Source: an uncultured Clostridiaceae bacterium (GTDB lineage: Bacteria; Bacillota; Clostridia; Lachnospirales; Lachnospiraceae). From it: 7,584 nucleotides of DNA. Numbering within the stretch: position 1 is the stretch's first letter; every line of letters starts with the position of its first letter. Positions 5,958 to 7,584 of this stretch are shown one piece after another. Both the position numbers and the translations under genes were made by a program. A model generated the notes under the pieces. That model was not told the DNA's origin. It did not search any database and was given only the letters and a program-made list of their open reading frames with translations. Location: positions 1-7,584 of the forward strand of contig CAUCBQ010000100.1 in assembly GCA_958441075.1 (NCBI GenBank), written 5' to 3'.

Positions 5958-6751
5958 GAGAACTTACATTGGGACAGTATTATCCTGCGGACTCTCTTAT
6001 CCACAGGCTGGACCCAAGAACAAAGCTTTTTGGGACCATGGTGTTTATCGCATCCCTTTTTATTGCAGATAATATCTGGGGATATCTGATTGCCACCTTT
6101 GTGCTGGCAGCAGTGATCCGGCTGACACAGGTGCCGGTTCGCTTTATCCTCAGAGGCTTAAAAGCTATAGTGATTCTTCTGCTGATCAGTGTGAGCTTTA
6201 ATCTGTTTCTGACGCCGGGAGAAGAGATTTTCCGCCTGTGGATTTTTAAGATTACCAAAGAAGGCGTGCGTCTGGCGGCCTTTATGGCAGTACGATTGAT
6301 TTATCTGGTAATTGGCTCATCTCTCATGACCCTGACAACCACTCCCAATCAGCTTACAGATGGAATGGAAAAAGGACTGGGCTGTTTAAAGGCATTTAAG
6401 ATTCCTGTTCACGAAATTGCCATGATGATGTCCATTGCCCTTCGTTTTATTCCTATTTTAGTAGAAGAAACAGATAAGATCATGAAGGCGCAGATGGCAA
6501 GAGGCGCTGATTTTGAGACAGGAAATCTGATTCAGAAGGCAAAGGCTATGGTGCCGCTTTTAGTGCCCCTGTTTATTTCTGCCTTCCGCCGCGCTACGGA
6601 TCTTGCCATGGCTATGGAAGCCAGATGCTACCAGGGCGGCGAGGGACGCACCAAGATGAAGCCTTTGCAGTACAGCCAGAGAGATCACGATGCATATATG
6701 ATTTTTGCCCTCTATTTCGTGGTAATGATTGCGTCACGGGTTTATCTGTAG
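5951..6751 (+). CDS. ecfT: Energy-coupling factor transporter transmembrane protein EcfT
   Basis: EcfT is the membrane scaffold linking the EcfA1-EcfA2 ATPases to exchangeable S components. The 266-residue protein has hydrophobic segments at about 27-60, 70-90, 106-130, 151-171 and 246-264, fitting the family's five to six helices. Two cytoplasmic coupling motifs, ARG (183-185, in QMARGADF) and ARC (224-226, in AMEARCYQGGEGRTK), are the Arg motifs that dock into the ATPases. The DPRTKLFG segment near residues 21-28 is also a family mark. The ATG lies inside the end of ecfA2 (7-base overlap), with a G-rich ribosome binding site GGGGGAGG at 5936-5943. No S-component gene lies nearby, so this is a shared group II module serving several substrates. 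The stop codon TAG is embedded in the ribosome binding site of truA. Confidence 0.95.
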   Translation: MLRELTLGQYYPADSLIHRLDPRTKLFGTMVFIASLFIADNIWGYLIATFVLAAVIRLTQVPVRFILRGLKAIVILLLISVSFNLFLTPGEEIFRLWIFKITKEGVRLAAFMAVRLIYLVIGSSLMTLTTTPNQLTDGMEKGLGCLKAFKIPVHEIAMMMSIALRFIPILVEETDKIMKAQMARGADFETGNLIQKAKAMVPLLVPLFISAFRRATDLAMAMEARCYQGGEGRTKMKPLQYSQRDHDAYMIFALYFVVMIASRVYL

Positions 6752-6755
6752 GAGG
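6750..6755 (+). promoter_or_regulatory. truA ribosome binding site overlapping the ecfT stop codon
   Basis: AGGAGG at 6750-6755 shares its first two bases with the TAG stop of ecfT (6749-6751) and lies 8 bases before the truA ATG. Ribosomes ending ecfT translation therefore sit on the truA initiation site, which suggests translational coupling. Confidence 0.8.
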
Positions 6756-6763
6756 AAAATACT

Positions 6764-7525
6764 ATGACAAAGCGTGTCCGCCTGCGGGTGGCATATGACG
6801 GTACAGCTTACCACGGCTGGCAGCTGCAGCCGGGAGCCGTTACCATTGAACAGATATTAAATGAAACGCTTACAGAGCTTTTAAATGAACCCATTCAGGT
6901 GATCGGAGCCAGCCGCACTGATTCCGGAGTTCACGCCAGAGGGAATGTGGCTGTCTTTGATACAGGCCACAGGATGCCTGCGGACAAGATCTGCTTCGCC
7001 CTTAATCAGCGTCTGCCGGAAGATATCCGTATCCAGTCCTCAGAAGAGGTGGAGCCGGACTGGCATCCCAGACGGTGCAGCTGTGTAAAGACATATGAAT
7101 ATAAGATTCTGAACCGTAAAATAGAACTTCCCACAGAGCGGCTGTATTCCCATTTTTGTTATTTTGATCTGGATCTGGGGAAAATGGAGCAGGCAGCCAC
7201 TTTACTGGTGGGAGAGCATGATTTTAAAAGCTTCTGCAATGTGAGAACCCAGGTAAAAGATACGGTGCGGACCATCTATGAGATCCGATTAAGCCATACA
7301 GAAGAGGGAATGATCACCATCCGCATCTGCGGAAACGGTTTCCTTTACAATATGGTGCGTATTATTGCAGGAACCCTTATAAGCGTGGGAATGGGACAGA
7401 TTGCGCCGGAACACATCACGGATATTTTAAATGCAAAAGACCGTGCAGCAGCCGGACCTACGGCTCCAGCCAGAGGGCTTACCCTGATTGGAATGGAATA
7501 TGAAGAAAACAGGGAAAAAGCCTGA
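6764..7525 (+). CDS. truA: tRNA pseudouridine(38-40) synthase TruA
   Basis: TruA converts uridines 38, 39 and 40 in the anticodon stem-loop of many tRNAs to pseudouridine. The 253-residue product has the family length and start (RVAYDGTAYHGWQLQPG, 8-24). The catalytic Asp is D53 in GASRTDSGVHARG (48-60). The second conserved Tyr is in CVKTYEYKI (107-115), and the C-terminal motifs are CGNGFLYNMVRIIAGTLI (189-206) and GPTAPARGLTL (231-241). All catalytic elements are present. ATG at 6764 follows AGGAGG at 6750-6755. It is the last gene of the ecfA1-ecfA2-ecfT-truA operon, 12 bases behind ecfT, an order also found in B. subtilis, where rplM-rpsI follow. No clear terminator is visible before the next promoter, so some read-through is possible. 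Confidence 0.97.
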   Translation: MTKRVRLRVAYDGTAYHGWQLQPGAVTIEQILNETLTELLNEPIQVIGASRTDSGVHARGNVAVFDTGHRMPADKICFALNQRLPEDIRIQSSEEVEPDWHPRRCSCVKTYEYKILNRKIELPTERLYSHFCYFDLDLGKMEQAATLLVGEHDFKSFCNVRTQVKDTVRTIYEIRLSHTEEGMITIRICGNGFLYNMVRIIAGTLISVGMGQIAPEHITDILNAKDRAAAGPTAPARGLTLIGMEYEENREKA

Positions 7526-7554
7526 AAAACCGCGGAAAACCCATAAAAAAGCGG

Positions 7555-7583
7555 TTGACACAAACAGTCAGATATTATATAAT
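7555..7583 (+). promoter_or_regulatory. Perfect consensus promoter reading out of the window (probably rplM-rpsI)
   Basis: TTGACA (7555-7560) and TATAAT (7578-7583) are both perfect matches, separated by exactly 17 bases, with an A-rich stretch upstream at about 7534-7550 that could act as a UP element. Such a strong promoter fits a ribosomal protein operon. By analogy with B. subtilis, where rplM and rpsI follow truA, the target is probably rplM (L13), but the gene lies outside the window. Confidence 0.85.
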
Positions 7584-7584
7584 A

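Noticed and set aside
7526..7554. CCGC...GCGG after truA as a terminator
   Set aside because: The stem is only four base pairs around a long A-rich loop and no T-tract follows, so it is not a credible intrinsic terminator.

Overview
The window is chromosomal DNA from a Gram-positive anaerobe of the Clostridia, most likely the family Lachnospiraceae (Clostridium cluster XIVa). The evidence is the gene order rpsK-rpsD-rpoA-rplQ followed by ecfA1-ecfA2-ecfT-truA, an L17 protein enlarged by about 47 internal residues in a form I associate with Lachnospiraceae, strong AGGAGG-type ribosome binding sites, and a secreted protein with choline/glucan-binding-type cell-wall repeats. All genes are on the + strand, and genes fill nearly the whole window.

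Positions 1-2585 are the 3' end of the large ribosomal protein cluster: the tail of rpsK (S11), rpsD (S4), rpoA (RNA polymerase alpha) and rplQ (L17), closed by a strong intrinsic terminator at 2548-2585. Two spacers in this operon are unusually long and structured. The 156-base rpsD-rpoA gap holds two hairpins, the second of which has a mutually exclusive alternative pairing. The 148-base rpoA-rplQ gap looks like a decayed 70-base tandem duplication that ends in the rplQ ribosome binding site.

Positions 2586-4060 hold a self-contained, apparently monocistronic gene with its own promoter (TTGACG-18-TATAAT) and a terminator. It encodes a 420-residue exported protein with a signal peptide, an unrecognised beta-rich N-terminal domain, a fibronectin-III-like domain, a Gly/Thr/Pro linker and about six C-terminal aromatic cell-wall-binding repeats. 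It sits between rplQ and ecfA1, which are neighbours in Bacillus subtilis, so it looks like an accessory insertion at an otherwise conserved junction.

Positions 4061-7525 form a second operon behind its own promoter (TTGACT-17-TAAAAT). ecfA1 and ecfA2 (two ATPases) and ecfT (membrane scaffold) make the shared energising module of a group II ECF vitamin/metal importer, whose substrate-binding S components must be encoded elsewhere. truA (tRNA pseudouridine synthase) follows 12 bases after ecfT. The last 30 bases are a perfect consensus promoter (TTGACA-17-TATAAT) reading out of the window, probably towards rplM-rpsI by analogy with B. subtilis.

Most of the region is housekeeping. I see no CRISPR array, transposon, tRNA, rRNA or defence system. 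The items most worth a second look are the surface-protein cassette and its unassigned domain, the structured rpsD-rpoA spacer, and the 70-base duplication before rplQ.
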